Positions 1 through 9,479 of a DNA stretch of 64,000 nucleotides are shown one piece after another. Under the pieces are notes generated by a model, which worked only from the letters and a program-made list of their open reading frames with translations, did no database searches and had not been told where the DNA came from. The translations under genes were made by a program, and so were the position numbers. The first letter of the stretch is position 1. The number at the start of each line of letters is the position of its first letter. Origin of the DNA: Endomychus coccineus (taxonomy: Eukaryota > Arthropoda > Insecta > Coleoptera > Endomychidae); NCBI GenBank assembly GCA_958510875.1, contig OY294068.1, forward strand, positions 11,943,282 to 12,007,281. Reading direction: 5' to 3'.

Positions 1-101
1 TAATAGCTATTCCAAATGTCTATGCTAACCAAATTGCACTAAATTCAAAAAAATACTAACCGCTTCTCAAACTACTAAGAGCATGAAATATTAAAATTTA
101 C

Positions 102-527
102 CTTTTTTAGTAGATATTCTTCATCCGGCGCTTCTTGTAAAAATTTGTGAATATCTTCAGTGGTGAATGTTTTGGATTTTTTCGCTTTATATCCAACAGA
201 CTGTTTCTTCAGAAATGCGATAAGTTTAGGATACTTATTGATTTCGATGTTATTTTTAACATTCAAGCATGTCCGTATCATCGAATACGCAGACCAAAGA
301 GTTGATGACTTACAAATCAATGATTTTTCTCCAAAATAAGCCAGTAATACGTTTTCTGAATACTTATTCACCTTCTTCGACTGGCACCACGTCATGAATT
401 TACCGTATTGTAATTCATATTTCTTCCTTGATTTCTCTGGTAGGAGATTCAAAGTAACAATTTTTGCACTTTCTGCTACATCAGGAGGAGTGTTTGATAA
501 TTCACTGTCACTATCATCAATCATCAT
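102..527 (-). CDS. First coding exon of a Crypton-type tyrosine-recombinase-like protein (partial, runs off the left edge)
   Basis: A 142-codon exon starts at an ATG-ATG pair (complement of 527) with an acidic N-terminus (MMIDDSDSELSNTPPD). It continues into a helical region with the pattern LPEKSRKKYELQYGKFMTWC, then YSENVLLAYF, SSTLWSAYSMIRT, and a basic tail before FTTEDIHKFLQEAPDEEYLL. From family knowledge this is the N-terminal SAM-like, DNA-binding part of the Crypton-derived or tyrosine-recombinase-like proteins that are abundant in insects. The catalytic core (R...H-R-Y) would be in later exons outside the window. The reading frame reaches AAAAAG followed by GTAAAT: a phase-0 splice donor with GT at complement of 101-100. 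Translation beyond it meets a stop at once, so I end the exon at 102. It has no stop or frameshift, unlike most coding matter here. It could be an active mobile gene, a domesticated one, or the intact start of a dead copy. Confidence 0.72.
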
Positions 528-1260
528 GCAGAAATACGTTGGAGAAGCGAGCGTTTTCGAAATATTTCCGCTTTAGAGCGCAAATGCTGTCACAAAATGA
601 CATTTCACGGAAAACGTCAACTTTGCGTTGAAATCTGAAAGCGTCAAAGGCTACTTTGTTAAGCGTTTGTAGAAAAACACATTTACCAAAGATTCGTGGT
701 TCTAAATTATCCGAAATCGACTGTAAACTCAAACCTCGCGTCAACTTGTTTTTCGCCTATTCATTGTTAACTAACAAATTGTTATAAATATTGTTTCTGC
801 TATTCAACTGAATGAATATATATGCATTATCATCCGAAATCAGTCCTAATTAGCCATTCCTATGCATTTTGCAATCTTTATAAATATTGTTCGAGAATCG
901 TCGCTTATTTATAGTTATTAATTGTTTATTAGCCGTATAAATAATTTACCTCAGTTAGGAGGTGATTGGCTTATGTCTATAGATGATTACGAATCGAATG
1001 AGCCCTATTACATCAAAATCGTTGACTTACGAGAGAATTTTTATAGCTATAACTATAACCTTTATATGGTCATCTCCTACCAGTTCTGAACCCTTTACAA
1101 GTGTGGTTGTGAACATAGAGTGTGGGTCAAATACGCTACGTTCTTTTTTGGTTGGAAGCATGTTATAATTCTATAACTCACGCCAATCCTATATCCATTT
1201 TTGTCGAACTTTATCGCACTCTATAATCTTGATACAAACCCAACCAGGATATATACTATT
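528..1260. other. 5' flank of the recombinase exon; no gene recognised
   Basis: This stretch probably holds the promoter and 5' untranslated region of the minus-strand exon at 102-527. I see no repeat family, RNA gene or convincing coding frame. The short open frames here have no recognisable motif. Confidence 0.4.
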
Positions 1261-1416
1261 ATATATCCTCATTATATATAAATTCTCTAGGAAATAAGCA
1301 CACTAACACATATGCTCATTATCTTGGATAGTAGACTTCCGCGGACAGCTAATCTTGAAAAATCTTGTCTTCCGGATGGATTCCGCGTCACAATAGCTCG
1401 ACTTGATGTCGACGTT

Positions 1417-1449
1417 TCGCCAACCATTACAGGTGGCATCTTCAGGGCA
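1417..1449 (-). ncRNA. PLE-A hammerhead-like ribozyme motif, left arm
   Basis: This is the mirror of the motif at 3692-3734, read on the minus strand: CTGAAGA core, stem II, GAAAC-GTC. One base of the 3' stem I strand has changed (GACA instead of GGCA), which breaks a stem I pair with TGCC. It is probably weaker than the right-arm copy. Confidence 0.55.
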
Positions 1450-1552
1450 GGCTTGAGGCTTGAACTGAAACTGGTTCTACTGGTTTCTGTAGCCGTATTT
1501 ATTGTAGGAAAAATCCTTCACGCTACATAGTTCACTGCCTTTGTTCCGGTGG

Positions 1553-2197
1553 TTAACTTCGTTCCGGCACCTGACCCTGCCGTTGTGCGATCATGTGCGA
1601 AGTGGAATTTTCGAGGATGGGTTTCCAAATGTTGGGAAGGTAATATCCTGAGTCACGGTTCAGATTGTTCGGATGTTTTTGGATTTCTATAGCTTCAAGA
1701 ATTTTTCGCTGATAGAAGTTTGGGGCTCGGACTAGGATTTTAGTATCTTCAAAAAGGATTTGATGATTTGTGTTAAACTTGTGTTCCGCAAGTGCAGATC
1801 TACTAGTGTCACGAAGTCTTGTACATCGCTCATGTTCTTTCACACGAGTAGCTACTGTACGACCTGTTTCACCAATGTAGACCTTACCGCAAGAACAGGG
1901 AATACTATAAACACCTTCTGAGTGGAGAGGAGGAAGGGGATCTTTAATAGGTTTGTAAAACTGAGATAATTTTGGAAGTGTGGAAAAACGGGTAGAAATA
2001 TTATGTTTTTTGAGGATTTTGGAAATTCGATCTGTTATATTTTGAATATATGGAAGATAGGCCGTGGATAAAGCAGGTGGGAGGGTTTCTGGCTCAGGTC
2101 GATTTGGAATTTTAGGTGAAGTGTATTTCTTTATGGCTTTTTGAATGTTGTAATGGGAGAAATTATTTGATAATAAGGCAGATGATAGATGTTTCAA
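1553..2197 (-). pseudogene. Inverted duplicate of the PLE-A RT C-terminus and GIY-YIG domain
   Basis: The minus strand encodes 214 residues matching the C-terminal half of the plus-strand PLE-A protein (2251-3588), from KHLSSALLSNNF to the stop after GQVPERS. It contains the complete GIY-YIG endonuclease domain (GVYSIP...KVYIGETGRT) but none of the RT catalytic motifs, because the arm begins downstream of them. The frame is open only because the arm is a near-perfect copy. It has no start region of its own and is best seen as a by-product of the palindromic insertion. Transcription across the two arms would give a long double-stranded RNA. Confidence 0.85.
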
Positions 2198-2250
2198 TTC
2201 TGATTTTAAAGATTGAGGCTGAGATAGGTTGACAGCTCTGTGGACCAGAG

Positions 2251-3588
2251 TCGGTAGGTGATTCCAATAGTTTTATCCTGAATTCCTTTCATTTCGTTGA
2301 AAAACTTCAAACGTTGAAAGTTGACCCATGCGATTTGCTCGTCAGCTTCGACGTCGAATCACTGTTTACCAATGTTCCCATTCCAGACACCCTTTCCATA
2401 ATTTCTCAATTGTTACCTGCCAAAAACATTTCAACGGACTTGCTACCGTTAATTGATTTTTGTCTATCCTCCACATATTTTCTATACGATGGCAAGTTCT
2501 ACGAGCAGTCCTCGGGAGCTGCCATGGGTTCCCCACTTTCCCCGATCATAGCTAATATCTTCATGGAAGCTTTTGAACAAGATGCCATTGACTCATCTGT
2601 TCTCAAGCCGAAATGTTGGTTTAGATATGTAGACGATACTTTCGTTATTTTGCAACATGGTCGCGAAAAGCTTGTTCCCTTCCTCAATCATTTAAATTCA
2701 TTACATCCCAATATCCGTTTCACCATGGAAGTCGAATCGCAAGGTTCACTCCCGTTCCTGGATGTATTGGTTAGTCGACAGACTGACGGTACTTTAGGAC
2801 ATTCTGTGTATCGGAAACCCACCCATACCGATAGATACCTCAATGGTCTTTCCCACCACCACCCTGCCCAAAAGCAATCTGTCATAAACTCCCTGGTCCA
2901 CAGAGCTGTCAACCTATCTCAGCCTCAATCTCTAAAATCAGAATTGAAACATCTATCATCTGCCTTATTATCAAATAATTTCTCCCATTACAACATTCAA
3001 AAAGCCATAAAGAAATACACTTCACCTAAAATTCCAAATCGACCTGAGCCAGAAACCCTCCCACCTGCTTTATCCACGGCCTATCTTCCATATATTCAAA
3101 ATATAACAGATCGAATTTCCAAAATCCTCAAAAAACATAATATTTCTACCCGTTTTTCCACACTTCCAAAATTATCTCAGTTTTACAAACCTATTAAAGA
3201 TCCCCTTCCTCCTCTCCACTCAGAAGGTGTTTATAGTATTCCCTGTTCTTGCGGTAAGGTCTACATTGGTGAAACAGGTCGTACAGTAGCTACTCGTGTG
3301 AAAGAACATGAGCGATGTACAAGACTTCGTGACACTAGTAGATCTGCACTTGCGGAACACAAGTTTAACACAAATCATCAAATCCTTTTTGAAGATACTA
3401 AAATCCTAGTCCGAGCCCCAAACTTCTATCAGCGAAAAATTCTTGAAGCTATAGAAATCCAAAAACATCCGAACAATCTGAACCGTGACTCAGGATATTA
3501 CCTTCCCAACATTTGGAAACCCATCCTCGAAAATTCCACTTCGCACATGATCGCACAACGGCAGGGTCAGGTGCCGGAACGAAGTTAA
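2251..3588 (+). CDS. PLE-A reverse transcriptase with GIY-YIG endonuclease (5'-truncated)
   Basis: An open frame of about 445 codons that lacks the protein's N-terminus. It begins at the truncation point (NSFHFVEKLQ is recognisable) rather than at a natural start. Counting from codon 2314: RT motif A LVSFDVESLFTNVP (about residues 9-22), GAAMGSPLSPIIAN (68-81), the catalytic YVDD (105-108, at 2626-2637), and the FLDVLV/YRKPTHTDRYL block typical of Penelope RT. A linker follows, then GIY-YIG with GVY (305) and KVYIGETGRT, the R of TRVKEHE, and a downstream Glu in KILEAIEI. Penelope RT is telomerase-like and primes on nicked DNA, and the GIY-YIG domain is thought to cut the target. There is no stop or frameshift from 2251 to the TAA at 3586-3588. 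The missing N-terminus makes it unlikely to act alone. Confidence 0.9.
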   Translation, partial: SVGDSNSFILNSFHFVEKLQTLKVDPCDLLVSFDVESLFTNVPIPDTLSIISQLLPAKNISTDLLPLIDFCLSSTYFLYDGKFYEQSSGAAMGSPLSPIIANIFMEAFEQDAIDSSVLKPKCWFRYVDDTFVILQHGREKLVPFLNHLNSLHPNIRFTMEVESQGSLPFLDVLVSRQTDGTLGHSVYRKPTHTDRYLNGLSHHHPAQKQSVINSLVHRAVNLSQPQSLKSELKHLSSALLSNNFSHYNIQKAIKKYTSPKIPNRPEPETLPPALSTAYLPYIQNITDRISKILKKHNISTRFSTLPKLSQFYKPIKDPLPPLHSEGVYSIPCSCGKVYIGETGRTVATRVKEHERCTRLRDTSRSALAEHKFNTNHQILFEDTKILVRAPNFYQRKILEAIEIQKHPNNLNRDSGYYLPNIWKPILENSTSHMIAQRQGQVPERS

Positions 3589-3691
3589 CCACCGGAACAA
3601 AGGCAGTGAACTATGTAGCGTGAAGGATTTTTCCTACAATAAATACGGCTACAGAAACCAGTAGAACCAGTTTCAGTTCAAGCCTCAAGCC

Positions 3692-3734
3692 TGCCCTGAA
3701 GATGCCACCTGTAATGGTTGGCGAAACGTCGGCA
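3692..3734 (+). ncRNA. PLE-A minimal hammerhead ribozyme candidate
   Basis: Visible parts in type-I order: TGCC (stem I 5'), CTGAAGA (core CUGANGA), an extra T, GCCACC...GGTTGGC (stem II with one bulged T, loop TGTAAT), GAAA, then CGTC, and GGCA (stem I 3', pairs with TGCC). Stem III is only the self-complementary ACGT, so it could form only between two molecules. Cleavage would be expected after GTC (3730). PLEs are known to carry minimal, dimer-type hammerheads. The extra T between the core and stem II departs from the textbook consensus, yet all three PLE families here share it. Confidence 0.75.
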
Positions 3735-3803
3735 TCAAGTCGAGCTATTGTGACGCGGAATCCATCCGGAAGACAAGATTTTTCACATATGCTCATTATT
3801 TTC

Positions 3804-3845
3804 GTCTTTACGTGCGTTTCGGTCTCACGACCATCATAAGGAGAC
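3804..3845 (-). ncRNA. PLE-B hammerhead-like motif, decayed (old copy, left arm)
   Basis: Minus-strand GTCTC/GTCTT region, then CTTATGA in place of CTGATGA, then TGGTCGTGAGACC and GAAACGCACGTA. The G-to-T change hits an invariant core base, so this copy should not cleave. Confidence 0.55.
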
Positions 3846-4257
3846 ATATTATGTCTAAAGCTAATTGTATCAGCACAAGGCATCCATATCCCACCGAGTC
3901 GAATTAAAAATGGCCACGCCGCCGAAACAAATAGAATCATGTTAAAAGTATATTTTAGGTAGAATGCTCGAATAGAAATATTTCTCATACGGTCTGACAA
4001 ACTTTTTCTATTAAAAGTGGATACTTATATAGCGTTATATTTTTTCGGTTTCAGAGGTAGACTTTGTTTGACAAGAGTTCGTATATTATGAGAAAATTGC
4101 TGAGCAGTGGAATCTTGATACATATCCATATACATAGACAATGGTGTGTTAAAATTTGGATTACTCGTGTTTCTGTTCGTTTCGGTGACTTGAGCATTTC
4201 ATTGGTGTTATAAGAACGCTTTGTGCTGATACAATTAGTTTCAAGAATACACAATAC

Positions 4258-4299
4258 GTCTTCTGATGATGGTCGTGAGACCGAAAGGTACGTTAAGAC
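4258..4299 (+). ncRNA. PLE-B hammerhead-like motif (old copy, right arm)
   Basis: GTCTT / CTGATGA / T / GGTC-GTGA-GACC / GAAA then GGTACGTT and AAGAC. The core and stems I and II are intact, but the stem III palindrome is altered (AGGTACGT instead of ACGTACGT). Confidence 0.6.
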
Positions 4300-4399
4300 G
4301 AAAATAATAATCATATGTGTTAGTGTGAGTTGTTTCCCGAGAACTTATATATAATTCATACCTGGGTCAAGAATCATAATGATATATCCTAATGATATT

Positions 4400-5175
4400 G
4401 AATGTTATACTATGTATACGTCAGCATTTCCACAAATTTACTGCTCAAATGTTTTGTGCGGTTCGCGTTCATTTTGATACGTCCAAGTTATTCAATGCGA
4501 TTGTCGGGAAATCAAAACAACTACAACTCTCTTCAACATGTCCAAGATGTCATTCCCACTGTTCATTGTTTATAAACACGTAACATGTGACCGCAAACTT
4601 CATTCTGAATAACGAACATCCATTTTCGCCCCAAACGCCGTTCCAGCAACTTTGTTTTAAATCAAATATAACCGAAATACAAATTCACGTGGCGAATAAA
4701 TACGCCATCTAGTTGCGTTGGCTATTTCACGCATGTTTGCCAACTGCTGATCTGTCTGGACGCTTGTCTACTCAAGTTATTATCCACCCTTCTTCACATT
4801 ACATCCGATGTTCTCTTGTCTGAAACACTTATCTCCAGATTGAAAATTCCACGAAATTGTTCATATTATGTTTAAGAAAGATCTATAGTTTATTCTCTCA
4901 CACACTCAACATATTCATGTCATTTTCATTGAAAAAAAGTACTTTTATCATATATCAATGAATTCGGCATTTACTCAATACAAATTCCAAAGATATGTAG
5001 AATAATGAAATAAAACACAAATTAAAATGTTCGTTCAATTTACTAATAATTCGAACATGCTGAAGCAACTTTAAACACTGCAGTTCATGTAAATTTGAAT
5101 TAAAGAACTGCAAAAATTTGATTTATGACGCAATTAAACTTTGCAGCTTGTGTAAATTTATATTCGCGTTTCATT
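4400..5175. other. No feature recognised
   Basis: AT-rich sequence between the PLE-B right flank and a mariner remnant. The short plus frame near 4392-4583 shows no family motif. Confidence 0.4.
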
Positions 5176-5179
5176 CCAC

Positions 5180-6028
5180 TATGAGGGCAAGGGGAAAGGT
5201 CTCTGAAAAATTAAACTAGAAATGATTTATTTGGTCAAGATTTATTTTATTTCTCAATGTAATTTCCTTGTGTCCCGATATACTTCATACAACGTATTTC
5301 TAATTTTTCGATACCTTTCAAATAATACGATTTTGGCTGTCCTTCAATATAGGCGTTTGTTTCAGCGATGACTTGAACGTTGGACCAAATTTCTTTCGTC
5401 AGAGCCATTTCTTCAAGTTTGGAAATAGATAAAATCGGAGGGAGCCAAATCTGGAGAATATGGTGGATGACGAACCAATTCGTAACGCCATTCATGCAAT
5501 TCTGCCATTGCTAATTGTCAAATGCGGCCGCTTTCATTCCAAATCGACGTCGAATAGATCCAACAGCGCTGCATAATATACCTCGGTGATCGTTCTGCCC
5601 TTTCCAAGGAAATCGATATGAACTATACCGTGTGCCTCCCAAAAGACGGTCGCCATGACTTTGTTGACCGATAAACTCACTTTGGCCTTTTTTTGCTTAG
5701 ATTCGCCAAGCCAAATCTACTGTTTCGACTATTCTTTGGTCACTGCTGCAAACAGTTCTTTTCATCGCGCTTGAACATTACTGATTACTTCTTTGATGTC
5801 ATGACACGGTCGCGCTAGTTGTCAACAGAGGATAAATGCGGCACACGTCTAGCATATAGCTTTCTCATATTCAAAAAATCATCCAAAATGTTTCGTATCC
5901 GTTCGGTTGAGATGCTCATAGCCCCAACAATCTCGTACAGCTTAACTTGCTGATCATCCAATATTATACCATGTATTTTATCATCGATTTCTGGCGTCAA
6001 CTGGACGACCAGAACGTTCAACATCATC
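5180..6028 (-). pseudogene. mariner transposase pseudogene
   Basis: The minus strand reads, in scattered frames, N-terminal DDVERSGRPVD, then MRKLYARRVPHL (the mariner linker before the first catalytic Asp), SVNKVMATVFWEAHGIVHIDFLGKGRTI, YYAALLDLFD, and near the 3' end FYLFPNLKKWL. The left edge (about 5180-5215) resembles the terminal sequence at 62295 and 48407 (GGGCAAG...AAAGTCTCTGAAAAAT). There are multiple stops and frameshifts, and the DNAPGH and SDY segments are damaged, so it is inactive. Beyond 6028 the sequence passes into a Jockey-like RT on the same strand. Confidence 0.85.
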
Positions 6029-6660
6029 AATCAGACGAATAGCGGTTTCTGGATAGAATCCAAGAGCTTAAGCGAATGTTTGGAAGCTGGACTCCAAACT
6101 TGTGGAAAATACTTCAGGACAGGTCGAATCTGTGTGTTTTAGATTATGAGGAGCTACTGCACCTGATATCATCATATTATGCCGTCTTCCTAGAGAAGAT
6201 ACAAGCTTGAGTTTTGGTTGCATTAAACTCTCCTAGATTACCGGATCCCTATTTCAAAACTCTTTGCCAGATCTCCATCAATTGCGTCAACCTGTCTCTG
6301 TCTCTATCCTTTGGCTTCATTGGATGGTATAGGGGCTCGATGAGAAAGCGGTAAGAAGTGTACTATCGTCTGCAAATCTGTGACAGGTGGTTACTCCCAA
6401 CAGATCGTTGAGGTGGAGCAGAAACAAAGTTGGTGCCAGGAAATATCCCTGTGGAACACCAGCGTTAATAGCCATTGTCTCAATCCAATGCTCTGGAGAT
6501 GTCTAATGCTACAGCTAGAGATTCTCCATATTTTCCAATAGATTTCTTCAATGCATGTGTTATGTAGGCAAGCAGGTTTCATAATTGATCTGACGAAAGC
6601 CATATTGCCGATCTTTCACAATTTTGGAGCTCTCTAGATATTGGATGAACTCTATGGAGA
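6029..6660 (-). pseudogene. Jockey-like non-LTR reverse transcriptase fragment with internal deletion
   Basis: Minus-strand reading gives RQYGFRQ, then GESLAVALDISRALD (RT motif A region), then after a deletion MAINAGVPQGYFLAPTLFLL (motif B), HLNDLLGV and FADDSTLL (motif C, FADD at complement of 6364-6375). Further downstream comes a tail resembling LLDSIQKR. The order matches Jockey/CR1-type elements. Frameshifts separate the blocks and most of the segment between motifs A and B is missing. The same family's C-terminal tail recurs at 18240-18470, 21290-21690 and 30385-30525, all on the minus strand. Confidence 0.8.
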
Positions 6661-6849
6661 TTTGCTTTCTACATCACGTTATATCACTAGAAGTTGTAGT
6701 ATTCAGGTAAGTCAAGATCAATCTAAAACTCCCTTCACTCCTCACATCTCATTTAGCCCCGACCGATGAGGACTTTTACTATTTCTTCAAAAGGCTATAC
6801 TAAAATTTTTCTAGGAATCGATGTAGGATAGAAAGTCTTCACAGCACCA

Positions 6850-7320
6850 ATGAAATAAATCAATTTTCCCTAGTGGGACCAGAAATAACAAGAAATATAG
6901 GTGGAAATACCGTAAAAACAAAAGTTCTCCACTTCATTGGTAAATCAATACTCTGATACAGAACTAAACACATTTCCTATCAAACTAATATTTGAAATAT
7001 ATATAACTCATAGATAGTAAATATAACAAGATATTCTCGAATGATCTTGCAGTTTCTATAAAATTCTTGTCTTTAGCGTGATTTCAAACATGCAACCGAT
7101 CAGAACTGGCAAAAATTCCTACTATTTAAAGTGATTACTACAATTAACGTTCACAATGTGATTTTTCAGTCCATAGCTAAAGATATGAAATCTTCCTGAT
7201 GGAACCGTAAGTAACAAGAAATATGGCAAAAACCCGTCTTCGAAAACGTGAATCAATCGAATCTTTTTTGTGGAACGAAACACGTTCTCTATCAAACTGA
7301 AATTCTACATAGCTAGGGAA
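6850..7320. repeat. Degenerate direct repeat, two units of about 130 bp
   Basis: About 6870-7010 and 7200-7320 share AACAAGAAATAT, a middle with GTAAATCAAT/GTGAATCAAT, and CTATCAAACT followed by AT-rich sequence. The match is imperfect, no coding frame is kept, and the origin is unknown. Confidence 0.4.
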
Positions 7321-7329
7321 GCAATTGGT

Positions 7330-8007
7330 TCTTTGTTAGACAACTGGTGCAGAACCATCAAAATGTTGTAATATAACATGTATTGTAACAGAATCATCCT
7401 GATTACCAGTTCCATATAGCCCCCCAGTATAGTTGGAGAGGTATGTAGAGAAAAGTAAATGAATAACGTATTTGCAGTTTAGAAAATATGTCGCGCTTAA
7501 GCATTCGTTGATTTTGTCCTTGCTTATCACTTTCATCTGTTCTGCATGAATAAAACAGTATACCAGAAGATCTTCCTCTACGTTCAATGCTTAACTTTAT
7601 CAGCATAACGTTGAAGTAAAAAAAAAGTGAACTAAAGCAGCAGTTTATGACATGCTCATGTCATCCGATTCCGCTTTTTTTCTGGGTCGCAGATCTAAAG
7701 GAACTTGTCTGATATAGAGATAGTATTCGGAGCTGTCCCAAACAACCTAATGTAAATATTCTTTACGTTTTGTCTTGTATGTGCAGACTGTCTTACTCGC
7801 TAGGGACGTTTTCTTCCTTATATCGCATGTCACAACCTCCTGCAGCGAGCGTAGAACGAAAACGCGCTCAATTATAAGTTTTGTTGTAATATTTGCAGCA
7901 TCTTGCTGTGATTCATGAATGTGTACTTTAATTAACCTTTTCTGCATGCAAATATGCTCATGATATGAGGAAACCGGAAGTGGCAAATTCAATGTTACTA
8001 TTACTAA
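7330..8007. other. No feature recognised
   Basis: Minus-strand frames of 60-80 codons occur between 7336 and 7992, but none carries a motif I know. The 83-codon and 67-codon frames overlap and look like chance. Confidence 0.35.
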
Positions 8008-8245
8008 AATATATAGTTGATAATTTAGAAGTTATGGAAATGTATAAAAAAAGCAATTTATTAAATTTCGATTTATCTACAGCTGAGGATAACCCACTGT
8101 CCACATAATCATCCCCAAATAGTATTTGAACAGGCACATTTTGATTCATAATTTATTTAACTCTGATGATGGCTTTTTGGTAGCCGGAAATTCCTCAGTA
8201 CTTTAATAGTATTTTTATTTGATAAGGGTGATTATTCCTCATCAA
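8008..8245 (+). mobile_element. PLE-C fragment: end of the GIY-YIG protein plus 3' non-coding end
   Basis: The plus frame reads LEVMEMYKKSNLLNFDLS then a stop, matching the C-terminal end of the PLE-C protein also seen at 46130-46565 (LEEMEMYKRKGNLSNSDLS). The family's spacer (CAGGCACATTTTGATT), the hammerhead-like motif and the shared end (AGTACTTTAATAGTATTTTT) follow. It is 5' truncated. Confidence 0.75.
8160..8199 (+). ncRNA. PLE-C hammerhead-like motif
   Basis: ACT / CTGATGA / T / GGCT...AGCC / GGAAA-TTCCTC / AGT. Stem I (ACT with AGT) and the core are kept. The GAAA-AGGTCCT segment has changed to GGAAATTCCT, so activity is doubtful. Confidence 0.5.
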
Positions 8246-8565
8246 TAAGGTAAAACCAGTCTGTTCCACATACAATATATATCTAATGATGGTTTCGAGA
8301 AAAAATAGTTTAACTTTAACTTTAGGAGAAAAAGTAATGCCTACAATGCACAGGGATGACTGTGAAATGGCTTCCAATTTGAACTACAGCCCACCAGCCA
8401 GAATATCTTATCAGTTTGATTGATCAGTTCTTAGAAAAATTGAGGAGACGAAAAAATTTCTGAATGAATAAAGCTTTCAAATGCGTATCTTGAATTGATA
8501 TAAGTCTGCCTATCTCTAGCAACTAAACTAAAACGGGTATTCGATGTTACTCCTTCCCAATAATA

Positions 8566-8928
8566 ATGAATTATTACAGAAATTGGAGTAAGGTGTCCTT
8601 AAGTTCAACAAATTTTCCTCATATCCTTTCTGATAAGAACTTGCTAAGGGGGAAATATAAGACATATGTTTATAATGAACAACAATCCTCAAGTATTTGC
8701 CAAGGTCTTCTGAGAACCTTCATACATATCTATATGGTAGTCGGTATATATGTTATTCTTCTTCTTCAATACGAAGTACGAAACCTTGTAGGGTACCAGA
8801 TTGGGCCTAGTTTGCACCCTATGAATCAGCTTATTCTATACCAGCAGGGTTGCGGCCCGCTAAAAGACCAGAATCTTGCTGACGCTGACTTCCATAAGTT
8901 CAGAGGTTCCAGATGTTACGGGAGCTAA
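8566..8928 (+). other. Possible remnant of a BEL/Pao-type polyprotein (weak)
   Basis: A 120-codon plus frame ends with QGCGPLKDQNLADADFHKF. This weakly recalls the segment 'LADPDF' that lies between a processed peptide and the protease core of BEL/Pao LTR retrotransposons. No protease DSG/DTG or RT follows in any frame, and no LTR pair was seen. It may be chance. I rate it as a lead only. Confidence 0.2.
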
Positions 8929-8929
8929 A

Positions 8930-9478
8930 TTGAAAAAAAAAACGATTTCTGCTAGCAAACACCATTGACCAATTCAGCATCAGAATTCGTTCAATAATCT
9001 TATTTATGGTAATGGAATCAGAAAGAAAATTGTATTTTGAAGCCACTGGATCTGGAAATGTTGTTAGTAAATCCATTCCTAATGACAAGATATTGTTTGA
9101 TTACGTTGAGTATGCTCCACATCGCAAATCCAACTCTAATGATCTTTAAACATCAGCACGATGGTTATCCAATATTCAACTAGACATGACCTTTGTCACG
9201 GAACAACTCGATTTTATTGTTCTATTTATGGAGTAAGGCAAACTGCTTTGAAAGAGTGAATGTGCTCATTAAAAGAGTACATTTTCCCGATATCACGGTG
9301 TAATTACTAAACCTGCGTGCTTCATTATGCAACTAGGTCAGTTAGCTTTCCTAGAATGTTGCTTTCCTCAATTGTGTCAAAATGTGCAAATTATCAATAC
9401 ATTTACTTACGCGTTGAATATTTATTAATATTTACCCAACGCATCCACCTTTCACAAATGAACCCCTGTTTTGCAGAT
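8930..9478. other. No feature recognised
   Basis: AT-rich, with no repeat or coding match that I can see before the tandem array starting near 9480. Confidence 0.35.
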
Positions 9479-9479
9479 A

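Larger units (their letters stand above)
1323..3783 (+). mobile_element. PLE-A Penelope-like element, head-to-head palindromic copy with 16-bp target duplication
   Basis: The direct repeat CACATATGCTCATTAT at 1307-1322 and 3784-3799 flanks the element and is read as its target-site duplication. The plus-strand part (2249-3783) holds a 5'-truncated RT/GIY-YIG frame and the 3' non-coding end. The left part (1323-2248) is an inverted copy of the 3' half. 1356-2248 and 2893-3785 pair over 893 bp each with very few differences. The minus copy joins the plus copy at 2248/2249 with no filler. The left end carries about 33 bp (including GTAGACTTCCGCGGA) absent from the right end but present in the PLE-A fragment near 63480. 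Inverted, 5'-truncated copies are typical of Penelope elements. The near identity of the arms suggests a recent insertion or an arm copied from the same template. Confidence 0.9.
1277..4381 (+). mobile_element. PLE-B type Penelope-like element, old copy split by PLE-A
   Basis: The left end (TATAAATTCTCTAGG at 1277) and the right end (TTCATACCTGGGTCAAGAATC, ending about 4381) match the termini of the other PLE-B copies in this window. The inner flanks at 3800-3845 (minus) and 4258-4299 (plus) are the family's hammerhead-like motif in opposite orientations, so this copy was itself an inverted palindrome. The flanks ATATATCCTCATTATA (1261-1276) and ATATATCCTAATGATA (4382-4397) may be an aged 16-bp target duplication with two mismatches. 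A PLE-A element occupies 1323-3783. Without it only about 640 bp of PLE-B remains, with no RT domain. It is the most diverged PLE-B copy, which fits its being older than its guest. Confidence 0.7.

Noticed and set aside
1312..1530. Plus-strand frame across the left PLE-A end as a separate gene
   Set aside because: It is the antisense of PLE-A non-coding terminal sequence and recurs only because that sequence is repeated (also at 3611-4000 minus and 63428-63622).
2499..2912. Minus-strand frames inside the PLE-A RT
   Set aside because: They are shadows of the plus-strand RT coding sequence with no motif of their own.
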